A DNA stretch of 11,989 nucleotides, from positions 1 through 11,989 of the forward strand of contig JBAXYJ010000075.1 of assembly GCA_041670885.1 (NCBI GenBank), read 5' to 3'. The first letter of the stretch is position 1. Every line of letters starts with the position of its first letter. This document shows positions 1 to 6,844 of the stretch, in pieces. The translations under genes and the position numbers were made by a program. The notes beneath the pieces were generated by a model that saw only the letters and a program-made list of their open reading frames with translations, made no database searches and was not told the DNA's origin. This stretch comes from JAJBWD01 sp041670885. Its GTDB lineage: Bacteria; Bacillota; Clostridia; Clostridiales; Clostridiaceae.

Positions 1-92
1 ATTTCTGAAATTTTTGTAGTAAAGTCTAAATTTTGCCCTTCGGTATTTGGAACCTTCAAAGTTAAAACAGTTTTATAAATCTTTTTGAACAT
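1..92 (-). CDS. N-terminal fragment of an unidentified protein, cut by the window edge
   Basis: Reading leftward, an ATG at 92-90 lies a normal distance downstream of a GGAGG Shine-Dalgarno (complement of 101-105). It opens a frame that stays open to the window edge, giving 30 residues that begin MFKKIYKTVLTLKVPNTEG. There is no signal peptide or membrane segment; the visible part is a lysine-rich start followed by polar residues. I do not recognise the family. The consensus-like promoter at 169-197 and the ribosome binding site support a real gene. The product cannot be inferred from this fragment. Confidence 0.7.
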   Translation of the reverse strand, partial: MFKKIYKTVLTLKVPNTEGQNLDFTTKISE

Positions 93-137
93 ATTATATT
101 CCTCCCTAACCTAATTACTAATTTTAATAATATAACA

Positions 138-163
138 CAGATAGCAACTGATTGCTTTATCTG
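138..163 (-). promoter_or_regulatory. Dyad at the start site of the leftward promoter
   Basis: CAGATA (138-143) and GCAA (144-147) pair with TTGC (152-155) and TATCTG (158-163) around a CTGA loop, with two unpaired T. The dyad covers the predicted +1 of the leftward promoter, so it could be an operator or the 5' hairpin of the leader RNA. No poly-U tail follows in the leftward direction, so it is not a terminator. Confidence 0.5.
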
Positions 164-168
164 AAATC

Positions 169-197
169 ATTATACTACATAAGGCACAATAAGGCAA
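169..197 (-). promoter_or_regulatory. Sigma-A type promoter of the leftward gene
   Basis: On the minus strand a -35 TTGCCT (complement of 192-197) and a perfect -10 TATAAT (complement of 169-174) are separated by exactly 17 bp. Transcription would start near 162, leaving a leader of about 70 nt before the ATG at 92. The -35 and spacer contain TGCCTTAT twice, 10 bp apart, which is one helical turn. A third, inverted copy of the core TTGCCTT lies at 219-225. These repeats could be a regulator site, but that is inference. Confidence 0.7.
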
Positions 198-423
198 TAA
201 CTATTAATAAGAATAAGCTTGCCTTAAGTGGCATTATTAAAAATTGTGATATCAGGAAATTGAAATCATAGACCAAATGCAAGAATTTCACTGCTCAAGG
301 AATTTTTTGTTAGCTATTAATCATGCAGGAATTAAATTTTGCTCAAAGTGTTATGACAAAATATGGCCGTTTAATGGAAAATAACTATGGGGAATTAAGA
401 GATGTATATCTACAAATAATAAC

Positions 424-452
424 CGTATCGGAGAAATCTGATACGTTTTTTT
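424..452 (+). terminator. Rho-independent terminator with GAAA loop
   Basis: A 9-bp stem (424-432 with 437-445, one G-U pair) closes a GAAA tetraloop and is followed by seven T (446-452). It is a textbook intrinsic terminator for rightward transcription. No gene ending just upstream is recognisable, so it may be left over from a decayed gene or end an undetected small transcript. Confidence 0.8.
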
Positions 453-529
453 ATAAGTTTTCAGGTATACTTTTCATTCCATGGAGTCTGGATTTATATT
501 TTAGCGTAAAAAGGAAAAGATATAACTAA

Positions 530-556
530 ATGAGGAAATTGCATAATTCATAAATT
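530..556 (+). repeat. Left copy of a 27-bp inverted repeat
   Basis: This 27-bp stretch beginning ATGAGGAAATTGCATAATTC is the exact reverse complement of 11368-11394. Identity stops abruptly on both sides. Read rightward it is also a tiny frame, MRKLHNS then stop. It lies 54 bp upstream of the membrane-protein gene, immediately after the 68-codon frame that ends at 529. Confidence 0.9.
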
Positions 557-610
557 AATTTTTCATGCAATACTTGTTATTAAAAACATACAGAAAGGAA
601 TAGATTCACA

Positions 611-1213
611 ATGAATAATAAAAATAGTAAGCTGGCTTTGGGAATAGCTGCATTATTTGAAATAATACTGATAATTACTGCTGTCACCAGTATTGCATCA
701 AAACAATGGAATGATTTAGCCTTAATATTCCTGGCTGCTATATGTATTTTACTTCCTTTTTTAATTACCAGTATTGCTAATATAAAGGATATAGTACTGC
801 CTCAAAGCTTTCAATTAATATCAGTATTATTTGTTATACTTGCGCAATACTTTGGGGAAATTAAGAAATTCTATATTGTATTTTGGTGGTGGGATTTACT
901 TCTTCATATTATATCCGGCAGTTATGCAGTTATTACTGTATTATATTTAATACAAGGAATTATTATAAAGGAAAAAGGAGCAGCTAAACAGCGATATACA
1001 ATTTTTACTTTAATATTTGCATTTAGTTTTTCAATCGCTTTAGGTACTCTATGGGAAATGTTTGAGTTTACAGGAGATTATCTATTTAAAACAACTATGG
1101 TAAAAGGCGGACTTGAAGATACCGCATCAGATTTAATCGTAAAAATTTTATCTGCTCTTATTACTTCGATAATATATTATTATCGCTTAAACCAAAATAT
1201 TTCCAAAAGTTGA
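611..1213 (+). CDS. Small polytopic membrane protein, YjdF/DUF2238-like
   Basis: The 200-residue protein has about six hydrophobic segments, near residues 9-30, 36-56, 66-86, 94-118, 130-148 and 172-191, so it is an integral membrane protein. Conserved-looking polar residues lie in or beside membrane segments: WWWDLLLH (D95, H99), LWEMFE (W148, E149, E152) and GGLEDTASD (D170, D174). The D...H, WE..E and DT..D spacing resembles the YjdF/DUF2238 family, whose function is unknown; this match is from memory of the motif pattern. The start is the ATG at 611, about ten bases after GAAAGGA. No terminator of standard form follows; the hairpin at 1263-1302 is the nearest structure. It appears to be a single-gene unit between the leftward gene and the PTS locus. 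Confidence 0.75.
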   Translation: MNNKNSKLALGIAALFEIILIITAVTSIASKQWNDLALIFLAAICILLPFLITSIANIKDIVLPQSFQLISVLFVILAQYFGEIKKFYIVFWWWDLLLHIISGSYAVITVLYLIQGIIIKEKGAAKQRYTIFTLIFAFSFSIALGTLWEMFEFTGDYLFKTTMVKGGLEDTASDLIVKILSALITSIIYYYRLNQNISKS

Positions 1214-1262
1214 TTTGTGATAAATGTTATAGCAGCAATCCTCACCTGGATTTGGATAGAAG

Positions 1263-1302
1263 TACCCCTAATTGCAGGATAATTAAACTACGATTGGGGG
1301 TA
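1263..1302 (+). promoter_or_regulatory. Twelve-bp dyad enclosing a G-rich Shine-Dalgarno
   Basis: TACCCCTAATTG (1263-1274) can pair along its length with CGATTGGGGGTA (1291-1302), with two G-U pairs and a 16-nt loop. It is the strongest structure between the membrane-protein gene and the PTS operon. There is no U-run after it, so it is a poor terminator. The right arm contains GGGGG, the only ribosome binding site for the small frame at 1308, so folding would hide that site. It could instead be a DNA operator. Confidence 0.45.
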
Positions 1303-1307
1303 TTATT

Positions 1308-1475
1308 ATGTTGGTAAATAAGATGAAAAAATTCAGCAGTAAGTATAAAATTGCCACAATTAAATTGAAACAGGTTAGTCTTTATATAGAAAATATTAGC
1401 CCTATAATTAAGATAAAGAAAACGGTTACGTTACTGAAAGGAGTAGAAAATTATGACAGAAAATTTGAATGTTAA
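1308..1475 (+). CDS. Possible 55-residue small protein or leader peptide, doubtful
   Basis: An ATG at 1308 follows GGGGGT by six bases and opens a 55-residue frame, starting MLVNKMKKFSSKYKIATIK, that ends at 1475, 23 bases inside the transaldolase gene in another frame. It is very rich in lysine and isoleucine, has no recognisable domain and no clear membrane segment. In favour are the ribosome binding site and the position as a leader before an operon. Against are a promoter-like sequence (1381-1408) and a cre-like site (1417-1430) inside it, and the overlap with the next start. I recognise no family; it may be a chance frame. Confidence 0.25.
   Translation: MLVNKMKKFSSKYKIATIKLKQVSLYIENISPIIKIKKTVTLLKGVENYDRKFEC
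1381..1408 (+). promoter_or_regulatory. Candidate promoter of the transaldolase-PTS operon
   Basis: A perfect -10 TATAAT lies at 1403-1408, with a moderate -35 TTTATA at 1381-1386 and a 16-bp spacer. The start would be near 1415, giving a leader of about 38 nt that contains AAAGGAG (1437-1443) before the transaldolase ATG. A short dyad CAATT-A-AATTG at 1357-1367 is centred about 53 bp upstream of the predicted start, where an activator could bind. A weak -35 fits an activated promoter, but that is inference. Confidence 0.4.
1417..1430 (+). promoter_or_regulatory. cre-like site for catabolite repression
   Basis: AGAAAACGGTTACG matches the CcpA operator consensus TGWNANCGNTNWCA at every position except the two ends. 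It lies just after the predicted start of the PTS operon, a usual position for CcpA repression of sugar-uptake operons in Bacillota. The match is imperfect and not tested beyond reading. Confidence 0.4.
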
Positions 1476-2166
1476 AATATTTGCTGATGGAGCTGATTTA
1501 AATGACATGCTTGACGTATACAAAAAGGGAATAGTTAAGGGCTTTACAACAAATCCTTCATTAATGAAGAAAGCAGGGATAACAGACTATAAAAAATTTG
1601 CAAAGGATGTTTTGAGTAAAATTAAGGATATGCCGGTTTCCTTTGAAGTATTCTCAGATGATTTTACTACCATGGAAAAAGAGGCAGAAGTACTTGCTTC
1701 CCTTGGTGAAAATGTGTATATAAAAATACCGGTTACTAATACAAAGGGAGAGTCTTCTGTGCCTCTTATAAAAAAATTATCGGATAAAGGTTATCACCTT
1801 AATGTAACAGCTATTTTTACACTTTCACAGGTTGAAAAGGTTGTAGCTGCTTTAAAACCCGGCAATAAAAGTATAGTTTCTGTATTCGCAGGCAGAATTG
1901 CAGATACAGGCACAGATCCGGTAGCACTAATGATAAATGCAAAAAAATTATGCAGTAAGGTTAATGGAGCAGAACTTTTGTGGGCAAGCTGCAGAGAAGT
2001 TTATAATATTCTAGAAGCTGATAAATGCGGCTGTGACATTATTACAGTAACTAATGATGTGTTAAAAAAGTTATCCAATGTAGGCAAAGATTTGTCGGAT
2101 TATTCACTTGAAACAGTAAGAGGATTTTACAAAGATGCATCAAGTCTGGGATTTTCAGTTTTGTAA
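1453..2166 (+). CDS. Transaldolase of the small TalC/FSA-type subfamily
   Basis: This 237-residue TIM-barrel enzyme belongs to the short transaldolase / fructose-6-phosphate aldolase group. Visible motifs are FADGAD (10-15), TTNPS (32-36), YIKIPVT with the Schiff-base lysine K91, FAGRIADTG (145-153) and WASCRE (177-182). The family moves or releases a dihydroxyacetone unit between sugar phosphates in the cytoplasm. E. coli FSA has a glutamine and a tyrosine at two active-site positions where transaldolases have glutamate and phenylalanine; here E65 and F145 appear to occupy them. I therefore infer transaldolase rather than free-dihydroxyacetone aldolase activity. The start follows AAAGGAG by nine bases. 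The gene leads the PTS operon and ends 22 bp before the EIIA gene, so it probably processes the sugar phosphate that the PTS makes. Confidence 0.93.
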   Translation: MTENLNVKIFADGADLNDMLDVYKKGIVKGFTTNPSLMKKAGITDYKKFAKDVLSKIKDMPVSFEVFSDDFTTMEKEAEVLASLGENVYIKIPVTNTKGESSVPLIKKLSDKGYHLNVTAIFTLSQVEKVVAALKPGNKSIVSVFAGRIADTGTDPVALMINAKKLCSKVNGAELLWASCREVYNILEADKCGCDIITVTNDVLKKLSNVGKDLSDYSLETVRGFYKDASSLGFSVL

Positions 2167-2188
2167 TGGAGGGAAGGCGGTAAATTAA

Positions 2189-2641
2189 ATGTTTAAAGAT
2201 TCAATCGATGCACAGACAGTTGAAGTTAATGTTGATGTTAAAGACTGGATTGATGCTATAAAATTTGGCGGGGAACTTTTAGAAAAAGACGGTTCTATTG
2301 AAAATAGATATATTGATGCAATGATAGATACCGTAAAAAAGATGGGACCTTATATTGTTATTGCTCCAGGAATAGCAATGCCCCATGCCAGACCTGAAGC
2401 TGGCGCAAAAAGAATTAGGATAGGCCTTTTAAAACTTAAAAATCCAGTAGTATTTGGTAATCCGGAATATGATCCTGTTGATATAGTAATATTTTTATGT
2501 GCTGTAGATAATTCATCTCATATTAGTGTTTTAGCAGAGTTTATGCAGCTGTTGGAAGATGATGATTTTTTAAGGGTCGTAAGAAATGCTTCTGTGAAGG
2601 ACGAAATATTAGATTATATCAATTTAAAAAAATTTAATTGA
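2189..2641 (+). CDS. PTS EIIA component, UlaC/mannitol-fructose EIIA fold
   Basis: The 150-residue cytoplasmic protein accepts phosphate from HPr and passes it to EIIB. The active-site histidine is H66 in the motif APGIAMPHARPE. Other family hallmarks are RYIDAMIDTV (40-49), LKNPVVFG and the AVDNSSHI segment with a second histidine. Length is normal for a free EIIA of the ascorbate/mannitol/fructose superfamily. It lies 22 bp after the transaldolase, behind GGAGGG and AAGGCGG, and 17 bp before the EIIB start. Its sequence is roughly 45-50% identical by eye to residues 557-690 of the regulator encoded downstream, including a shared IDAM and PGIAMPHA. The two are paralogues in one locus. Confidence 0.93.
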   Translation: MFKDSIDAQTVEVNVDVKDWIDAIKFGGELLEKDGSIENRYIDAMIDTVKKMGPYIVIAPGIAMPHARPEAGAKRIRIGLLKLKNPVVFGNPEYDPVDIVIFLCAVDNSSHISVLAEFMQLLEDDDFLRVVRNASVKDEILDYINLKKFN

Positions 2642-2658
2642 TAAAGGAGGAGAACGGA

Positions 2659-2943
2659 ATGAATATTTTAACAGTTTGCGGCAACGGAATTGGAAGCAGT
2701 CTTATGCTGGCAATGAAAATAGAAGAAATATGTAATGAAAATGGAATAAAAGCAAATGTAGAATCAACTGATTTTAATTCTGCTCAGGGGAAAAAGGCTG
2801 ATTTAATAGTAACTGTAAAGGAACTTGCATCTCAATTTGAAAACAGGGAGGTGGCAGTGGTCAGAAGTTACGTAAATAAGAAAAAAATTACTGAAGATGT
2901 ATTGGACATTATCAAAAAATTAGCAGATCAATCAAAAAAATAG
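2659..2943 (+). CDS. PTS EIIB component, UlaB/SgaB-like
   Basis: The 94-residue protein has the P-loop-like start MNILTVCGNGIGSS of the ascorbate/galactitol EIIB family. C7 is the residue that is phosphorylated by EIIA and then phosphorylates the sugar on EIIC. I chose the ATG at 2659 because AAAGGAGG lies at 2643-2650, a normal distance upstream. An in-frame TTG at 2638 would overlap the EIIA stop and has no ribosome binding site. The C-terminus is lysine-rich. The EIIC gene follows after 12 bp, so tight co-expression is expected. Length is normal for the family. Confidence 0.93.
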   Translation: MNILTVCGNGIGSSLMLAMKIEEICNENGIKANVESTDFNSAQGKKADLIVTVKELASQFENREVAVVRSYVNKKKITEDVLDIIKKLADQSKK

Positions 2944-2955
2944 GAGGGAAAATTT

Positions 2956-4323
2956 ATGGTAGTATTACAATTTTTCAAAGATTTTTTATCACAGCCTGCA
3001 TTATTAATGGGTTTAATGGCATTTGTCGGACTTATAGCATTAAGAAAACCTGGATATAAGGTTCTTACAGGAACTTTAAAACCAATCCTTGGATATCTGA
3101 TGCTGGCAGCTGGTGCTGACGTTATAGTAGCCAATCTTACTCCACTTGGGCAGATGATTCAAAAAGGATTTCATATAACAGGGGTTGTACCAAATAATGA
3201 AGCTATTGTTTCTGTAGCTCAAAAGGTTCTTGGAGTAGAGACTATGTCAATACTTCTTGCAGGCCTTATTATTAACCTTATCATTGCCAGATTCACTAAA
3301 TATAAATATGTATTTTTAACCGGTCATCATAGTTTCTTTATGGCATGTTTGCTTTCTGCAGTACTTGGTGCTTCCGGAATGAAAGGTATCGAGCTTATAT
3401 TAGTAGGTGGATTTATGTTAGGAGCATGGAGCGCAATATCACCTGCAATAGGTCAAAAATATACTCTTTTAGTTACTGATGGTGATGATATTGCCATGGG
3501 TCACTTTGGAAGCTTAGCATATTATATTTCAGCCTGGGTTGGCTCAAAAGTAGGCAAACCGGAAGAAAGCACTGAAAAAATGGAAATACCTGAAAAATGG
3601 GGTTTCTTAAGAGATACAACAATTGCTACTGCCATTACAATGATGTTCTTCTATCTTATAGCAGCACTTGTTGCAGGAACAACATATGTTTCAACAATAT
3701 CAGGAGGTGCATCACCAATACTGTTTGCTTTAATGTCAGGACTTAAATTTGCAGTAGGTGTGACTGTTGTTTATAATGGTGTAAGAATGATTCTTGGAGA
3801 TCTTATTCCAGCTTTTCAGGGTATTGCTAAAAAAATTATTCCAGATGCAGTTCCTGCAGTTGATTGTGCAGTATTCTTCACATACGCACCAACAGCTGTT
3901 GTATTAGGATTCATAAGTTCATTTATCGGTGGTGTAGTAGGATTATTTATTTTAGGAGCAGCAGGCGGAGTACTTATAATTCCGGGACTTGTACCTCATT
4001 TCTTCTGCGGTGCTACAGCTGGTATATTTGGTAATGCTACAGGCGGCAGAAAAGGTGCAATTGTAGGAGCATTTACAAACGGACTTTTGATTACCTTTGC
4101 TCCGGCACTTTTACTTCCGGTACTTGGTTCATTAGGATTCCAGAATACAACCTTTGGAGATTTTGATTTTGGTGTACTTGGTATCACCATTGGAAGAGCA
4201 TCAAACTGGATAGGTAAATATGGAGTATATGGAATTGTAGTAATATTTGCACTGGCACTTATAATTCCAAACTTTATAAAGACAAAGTCTAAAGCAATAA
4301 ATAATGTAAATATTAGTGCATAA
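2956..4323 (+). CDS. PTS EIIC permease, UlaA/SgaT (EIIC-GAT) family
   Basis: The 455-residue integral membrane protein is close to the usual length of UlaA-type permeases. It is mostly hydrophobic with roughly ten to twelve membrane segments. Polar motifs in the membrane include GHHSFFMACLLSAVLG (123-138), MGHFGS (181-186), VYNGVRMILGDLIPAFQGI (272-290) and GLVPHFFCGATAGIFGNATG (344-363). It binds the sugar, moves it in and lets EIIB phosphorylate it. The start follows AGGAGGG at 2942-2948. The family includes the ascorbate transporter, but no ascorbate-degrading genes are present here, so the substrate is open. A hairpin at 4334-4358 separates it from the regulator gene. Confidence 0.92.
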   Translation: MVVLQFFKDFLSQPALLMGLMAFVGLIALRKPGYKVLTGTLKPILGYLMLAAGADVIVANLTPLGQMIQKGFHITGVVPNNEAIVSVAQKVLGVETMSILLAGLIINLIIARFTKYKYVFLTGHHSFFMACLLSAVLGASGMKGIELILVGGFMLGAWSAISPAIGQKYTLLVTDGDDIAMGHFGSLAYYISAWVGSKVGKPEESTEKMEIPEKWGFLRDTTIATAITMMFFYLIAALVAGTTYVSTISGGASPILFALMSGLKFAVGVTVVYNGVRMILGDLIPAFQGIAKKIIPDAVPAVDCAVFFTYAPTAVVLGFISSFIGGVVGLFILGAAGGVLIIPGLVPHFFCGATAGIFGNATGGRKGAIVGAFTNGLLITFAPALLLPVLGSLGFQNTTFGDFDFGVLGITIGRASNWIGKYGVYGIVVIFALALIIPNFIKTKSKAINNVNISA

Positions 4324-4333
4324 TAAATACGGA

Positions 4334-4362
4334 GGGGCTATACTATCTATAGCCCTTTATTA
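4334..4362 (+). terminator. Hairpin between EIIC and the regulator gene, weak terminator or attenuator
   Basis: GGGCTATA (4335-4342) pairs perfectly with TATAGCCC (4348-4355) around a five-base loop. The tail is TTTATTATTAATT, T-rich but interrupted. The stem lies between the EIIC stop and the regulator start. It may end part of the operon transcripts and lower regulator output, or protect the 3' end of the EIIC message. Confidence 0.6.
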
Positions 4363-4391
4363 TTAATTGTATATGAAAAAGGTGAATAAAT

Positions 4392-6464
4392 ATGTTGAAT
4401 AACAGATGCTCAAGTATCTTAGATAGGATTATAAACAGTGACAATTCAATAATGATAAATGAGCTTGCAGAAAAATTCAATATTAGTTCAAGAACAGTAA
4501 GATATGACCTGGATAAAATAGATGATTATTTACTGGCAATTAATATGCCTAAACTTGATAGAAAGCCTAATAATGGAATTTCTCTTATATTAACTAAGGA
4601 TGAACTGAAAAAACTGTTTGAGTTTCTTAGAACAACTAATAATTATGATTATGTTATGTCTCAAAAAGAAAGAATTATGTACATGCTTAGCGCATTGTTG
4701 AGTAAAAATGATTATGTTACCATAAATAGTATTTCAGAATATTTAATGGTAAGCAGAGGCACTATTATTAATGACATGAATGAAATGAAAAAGTGGTTGT
4801 CTAATAACAATATAGTATTTGAAACTGCTAAGGGACATGGTATAAAAATTTCAGGAAAAGAGATAGAGCTTAGAAAAGCAGCAACTAAACTGCTCTTTCA
4901 GAGTATGGACAGGATAAATAATTTAAATATAATGAAACTTTTTCAGGATATTGATATGGAGTTCATAAGAAAAAGCATAAGAACTGCAGAAGAACAGATG
5001 GAGAGTACTTTTTCTGATGATGCCTTTAACAATCTTGCTTTTCATATTGCAATAGCAATAAAGAGAATCCAGATGTCAAAGGACATTAATATGGATATGA
5101 ATGAGCTTAAGAATTTAAGGAAAACAGCAGAGTATGCCATAGCTTCAGTAATAGCTAAAATGCTGGAAGAAAAGTTTAATATAATTGTTCCTGAAGATGA
5201 GATAGGTTATATTACAATTCATTTGCTTGGAAGTAATATGTATTCAGCTAAAAACAGTGAAGGAGATGATTGGGTTCATGTGCAGTTAATAACATCAAAT
5301 TTAATTGAAGAGGTTGAAAATAGAACAGGCTATAGCTTTAAATATGATAACCAACTTTTTGACAGCTTATTGCAGCACGTACGCCCAGCTTTATACAGGC
5401 TAAAGCATGATCTTAATGCGAAAAATCCCATGCTGGAAGAAATTAAAGAAAGTTACCCTAATATGTTTAATAATTTAAAGAAAAGTGTTGTATTTGTAGA
5501 AAAGGAAACAGGGAAAATATTTAATGAAGACGAAATAGGATATTTAACACTGCATTTCATGACTTCTTTAGAAAGAAATAAAAAAAATAATTCTAAAAAA
5601 CCTAACGTCCTTGTTGTGTGCGCAACCGGCATCGGTACATCACAATTTGTTTCAACAAAACTAACCACATTATTTAATATAAATATTATTGATACAATAT
5701 CAGCTCATGATGTGGATAGAGTACTGAAATTTAATGACATAGACGTCATTATTTCTACTATACCTTTAAATGTAAAAAATATTAAATGTATTCAGGTTAA
5801 TACGTTTTTAACTGAAAGAAATATTAGTGAATTAAGTTTATATTTTGCTAATCTGGATAATGAATTTAATCAGAATAAAGATCAATCAGCGAAGACAGCT
5901 TATGATAATATCCTTAAAATAATAAATGAAAACTGTGTAATAACTAATCATAAAGAGCTTAAGGAAAAACTTGCCGGGTATTTTTGCGTATCTGAAATAA
6001 TTAATGAACAGTTTAGGCCAACATTAAAAGAACTTATAAATAAAGATTGCGTAAGAATTAATGAACAGGCTGATAACTGGGAAGAGGCAGTGAGAAAGAG
6101 CGGGCAGATACTTAAAGATAATGGCTTCATATCAGACAAATACATAGATGCTATGGTATCAATGGTAAAAAATATAGGAACATATATTGTTATTCTTCCC
6201 GGTATTGCAATGCCCCATGCGAAGCCTGAAGAAGGAGCTTTAAAGATTGGTTTCGGTATTATTACTTTAAAAAACCCAGTAGTATTTGGCAGTGAAGAAA
6301 ATGACCCTGTACAATTAATAATAGCACTTTCTGCTATAGATAATGTAAGTCATATGAATGCACTCAAAGAATTGATGGAAGTAATAGAAGATGAAAAATT
6401 TATGGAAAAAATAAATAATGTAAAATCGTCTGAAGAATTGCTAGCACTATTTAATGAAGTGTAA
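4392..6464 (+). CDS. PRD-containing, PTS-controlled transcriptional regulator (MtlR/LicR-like)
   Basis: The 690-residue protein has the full order of DNA-binding PTS regulators: an N-terminal HTH (about 7-45, MINELAEKFNISSRTVRYDL), a second HTH (about 93-160), PRD1 with H218 and H277, PRD2 with H329 and H388, an EIIB-like domain with C410 in VVCATGIGTS, and a C-terminal EIIA domain with H609 in LPGIAMPHAKPEEG. All six candidate phosphorylation residues are intact. In this family HPr and the cognate EII proteins phosphorylate these residues and so switch activation on or off. Two HTHs and no RNA-binding CAT domain argue for DNA binding, not antitermination. The start follows AAAGGTGA. It lies 68 bp after the EIIC gene and most likely controls that operon. 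The EIIA domain is a close paralogue of the free EIIA. Confidence 0.92.
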   Translation: MLNNRCSSILDRIINSDNSIMINELAEKFNISSRTVRYDLDKIDDYLLAINMPKLDRKPNNGISLILTKDELKKLFEFLRTTNNYDYVMSQKERIMYMLSALLSKNDYVTINSISEYLMVSRGTIINDMNEMKKWLSNNNIVFETAKGHGIKISGKEIELRKAATKLLFQSMDRINNLNIMKLFQDIDMEFIRKSIRTAEEQMESTFSDDAFNNLAFHIAIAIKRIQMSKDINMDMNELKNLRKTAEYAIASVIAKMLEEKFNIIVPEDEIGYITIHLLGSNMYSAKNSEGDDWVHVQLITSNLIEEVENRTGYSFKYDNQLFDSLLQHVRPALYRLKHDLNAKNPMLEEIKESYPNMFNNLKKSVVFVEKETGKIFNEDEIGYLTLHFMTSLERNKKNNSKKPNVLVVCATGIGTSQFVSTKLTTLFNINIIDTISAHDVDRVLKFNDIDVIISTIPLNVKNIKCIQVNTFLTERNISELSLYFANLDNEFNQNKDQSAKTAYDNILKIINENCVITNHKELKEKLAGYFCVSEIINEQFRPTLKELINKDCVRINEQADNWEEAVRKSGQILKDNGFISDKYIDAMVSMVKNIGTYIVILPGIAMPHAKPEEGALKIGFGIITLKNPVVFGSEENDPVQLIIALSAIDNVSHMNALKELMEVIEDEKFMEKINNVKSSEELLALFNEV

Positions 6465-6629
6465 CAACAGCCCGGAACTAATTAATATTTTTAAAGCTGT
6501 AATATGATGAAATACATTAACAAAACTGTTTATTAAATTATTATAGTATAAAGAACTGTATATAGGTAACTTTAACTTGATGAAAGATAAATTCACTCAT
6601 AATAATAGGCATAGTTATAATTTTAGAAC

Positions 6630-6661
6630 GGTGGGCTGCAGTATTGTTAGCTCGCTTTTTT
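6630..6661 (+). terminator. Probable terminator of the PTS regulator transcript
   Basis: GTGGGCT (6631-6637) pairs with AGCTCGC (6649-6655), seven pairs with two G-U, followed by six T (6656-6661). The stem is modest and the loop long (11 nt), but the T-run is clean. It is the first terminator-like structure after the regulator stop, about 165 bp downstream. Confidence 0.55.
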
Positions 6662-6794
6662 ATGCCTTAGATAATCAATAACAGAATTTATATTTTGTCT
6701 ATAATTCCAAGATTAATGGTCATTTAAGAGTTAAGAAAATAGATACAGGAAACAGTGTGGTCTTTTAGTTATATGCAAACCTAATGCATTTTTA

Positions 6795-6812
6795 TATATT
6801 ATGTAATATAAT
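6795..6812 (+). promoter_or_regulatory. -10 region and palindromic operator candidate of the ArsR-type gene
   Basis: TATATTA (6795-6801) and TAATATA (6804-6810) form a perfect 7-2-7 palindrome. Its right arm overlaps a perfect -10 TATAAT at 6807-6812, 32 bp before the ATG. No good -35 is visible 16-18 bp upstream, so the promoter may be weak. ArsR-family proteins commonly bind AT-rich dyads over their own promoters, so autorepression is a reasonable inference. Confidence 0.5.
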
Positions 6813-6844
6813 AATTTTAGTAAATAAAATAGAAGGTGAGAATA

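Larger units (their letters stand above)
93..610. other. Intergenic region, no convincing gene
   Basis: About 500 bases separate the leftward gene from the membrane-protein gene. They hold the leftward promoter and dyad (138-197), a terminator (424-452) and one copy of the 27-bp repeat (530-556). Two overlapping open frames exist. One, 277-384, reads MQEFHCSRNFLLAINHAG onward and has a CxxC; the other, 323-529, has no ribosome binding site and runs straight through the terminator. They may be shifted pieces of one decayed gene whose transcript ended at the terminator, but I recognise no family and do not call a gene. A short inverted repeat ATTGCAT/ATGCAAT lies at 538-544 and 565-571. Confidence 0.5.
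6465..6844. other. Intergenic region with a nested hairpin and possible decayed coding sequence
   Basis: No confident gene lies here. A 33-codon frame at 6580-6681 starts MKDKFTHNNRHSYNFRTVG. After its TAA the same frame continues QNLYFVYNSKINGHLRVKK for about 27 codons to a second stop, so the region may be a decayed gene, family unknown. The terminator-like hairpin at 6630-6661 sits inside a wider perfect inverted repeat, AGGCATA (6607-6613) and TATGCCT (6661-6667). The last 50 bases carry the promoter dyad of the next gene. I compared the GGTGG element with the T-box consensus and did not find a match. Confidence 0.45.

Noticed and set aside
323..529. A 68-codon rightward frame
   Set aside because: It has no ribosome binding site, runs through a strong terminator at 424-452 and matches no family I know. 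At most it includes part of a decayed gene.
1453..4323. Ascorbate-utilisation (ula) operon
   Set aside because: The PTS proteins are of that superfamily, but no lactonase, decarboxylase or epimerase gene is present, so the substrate name would not be supported.
6628..6661. T-box-like element, from the GGTGG before a terminator
   Set aside because: The conserved T-box core and the upstream stem I features are absent, and no amino-acid or tRNA-synthetase gene follows.
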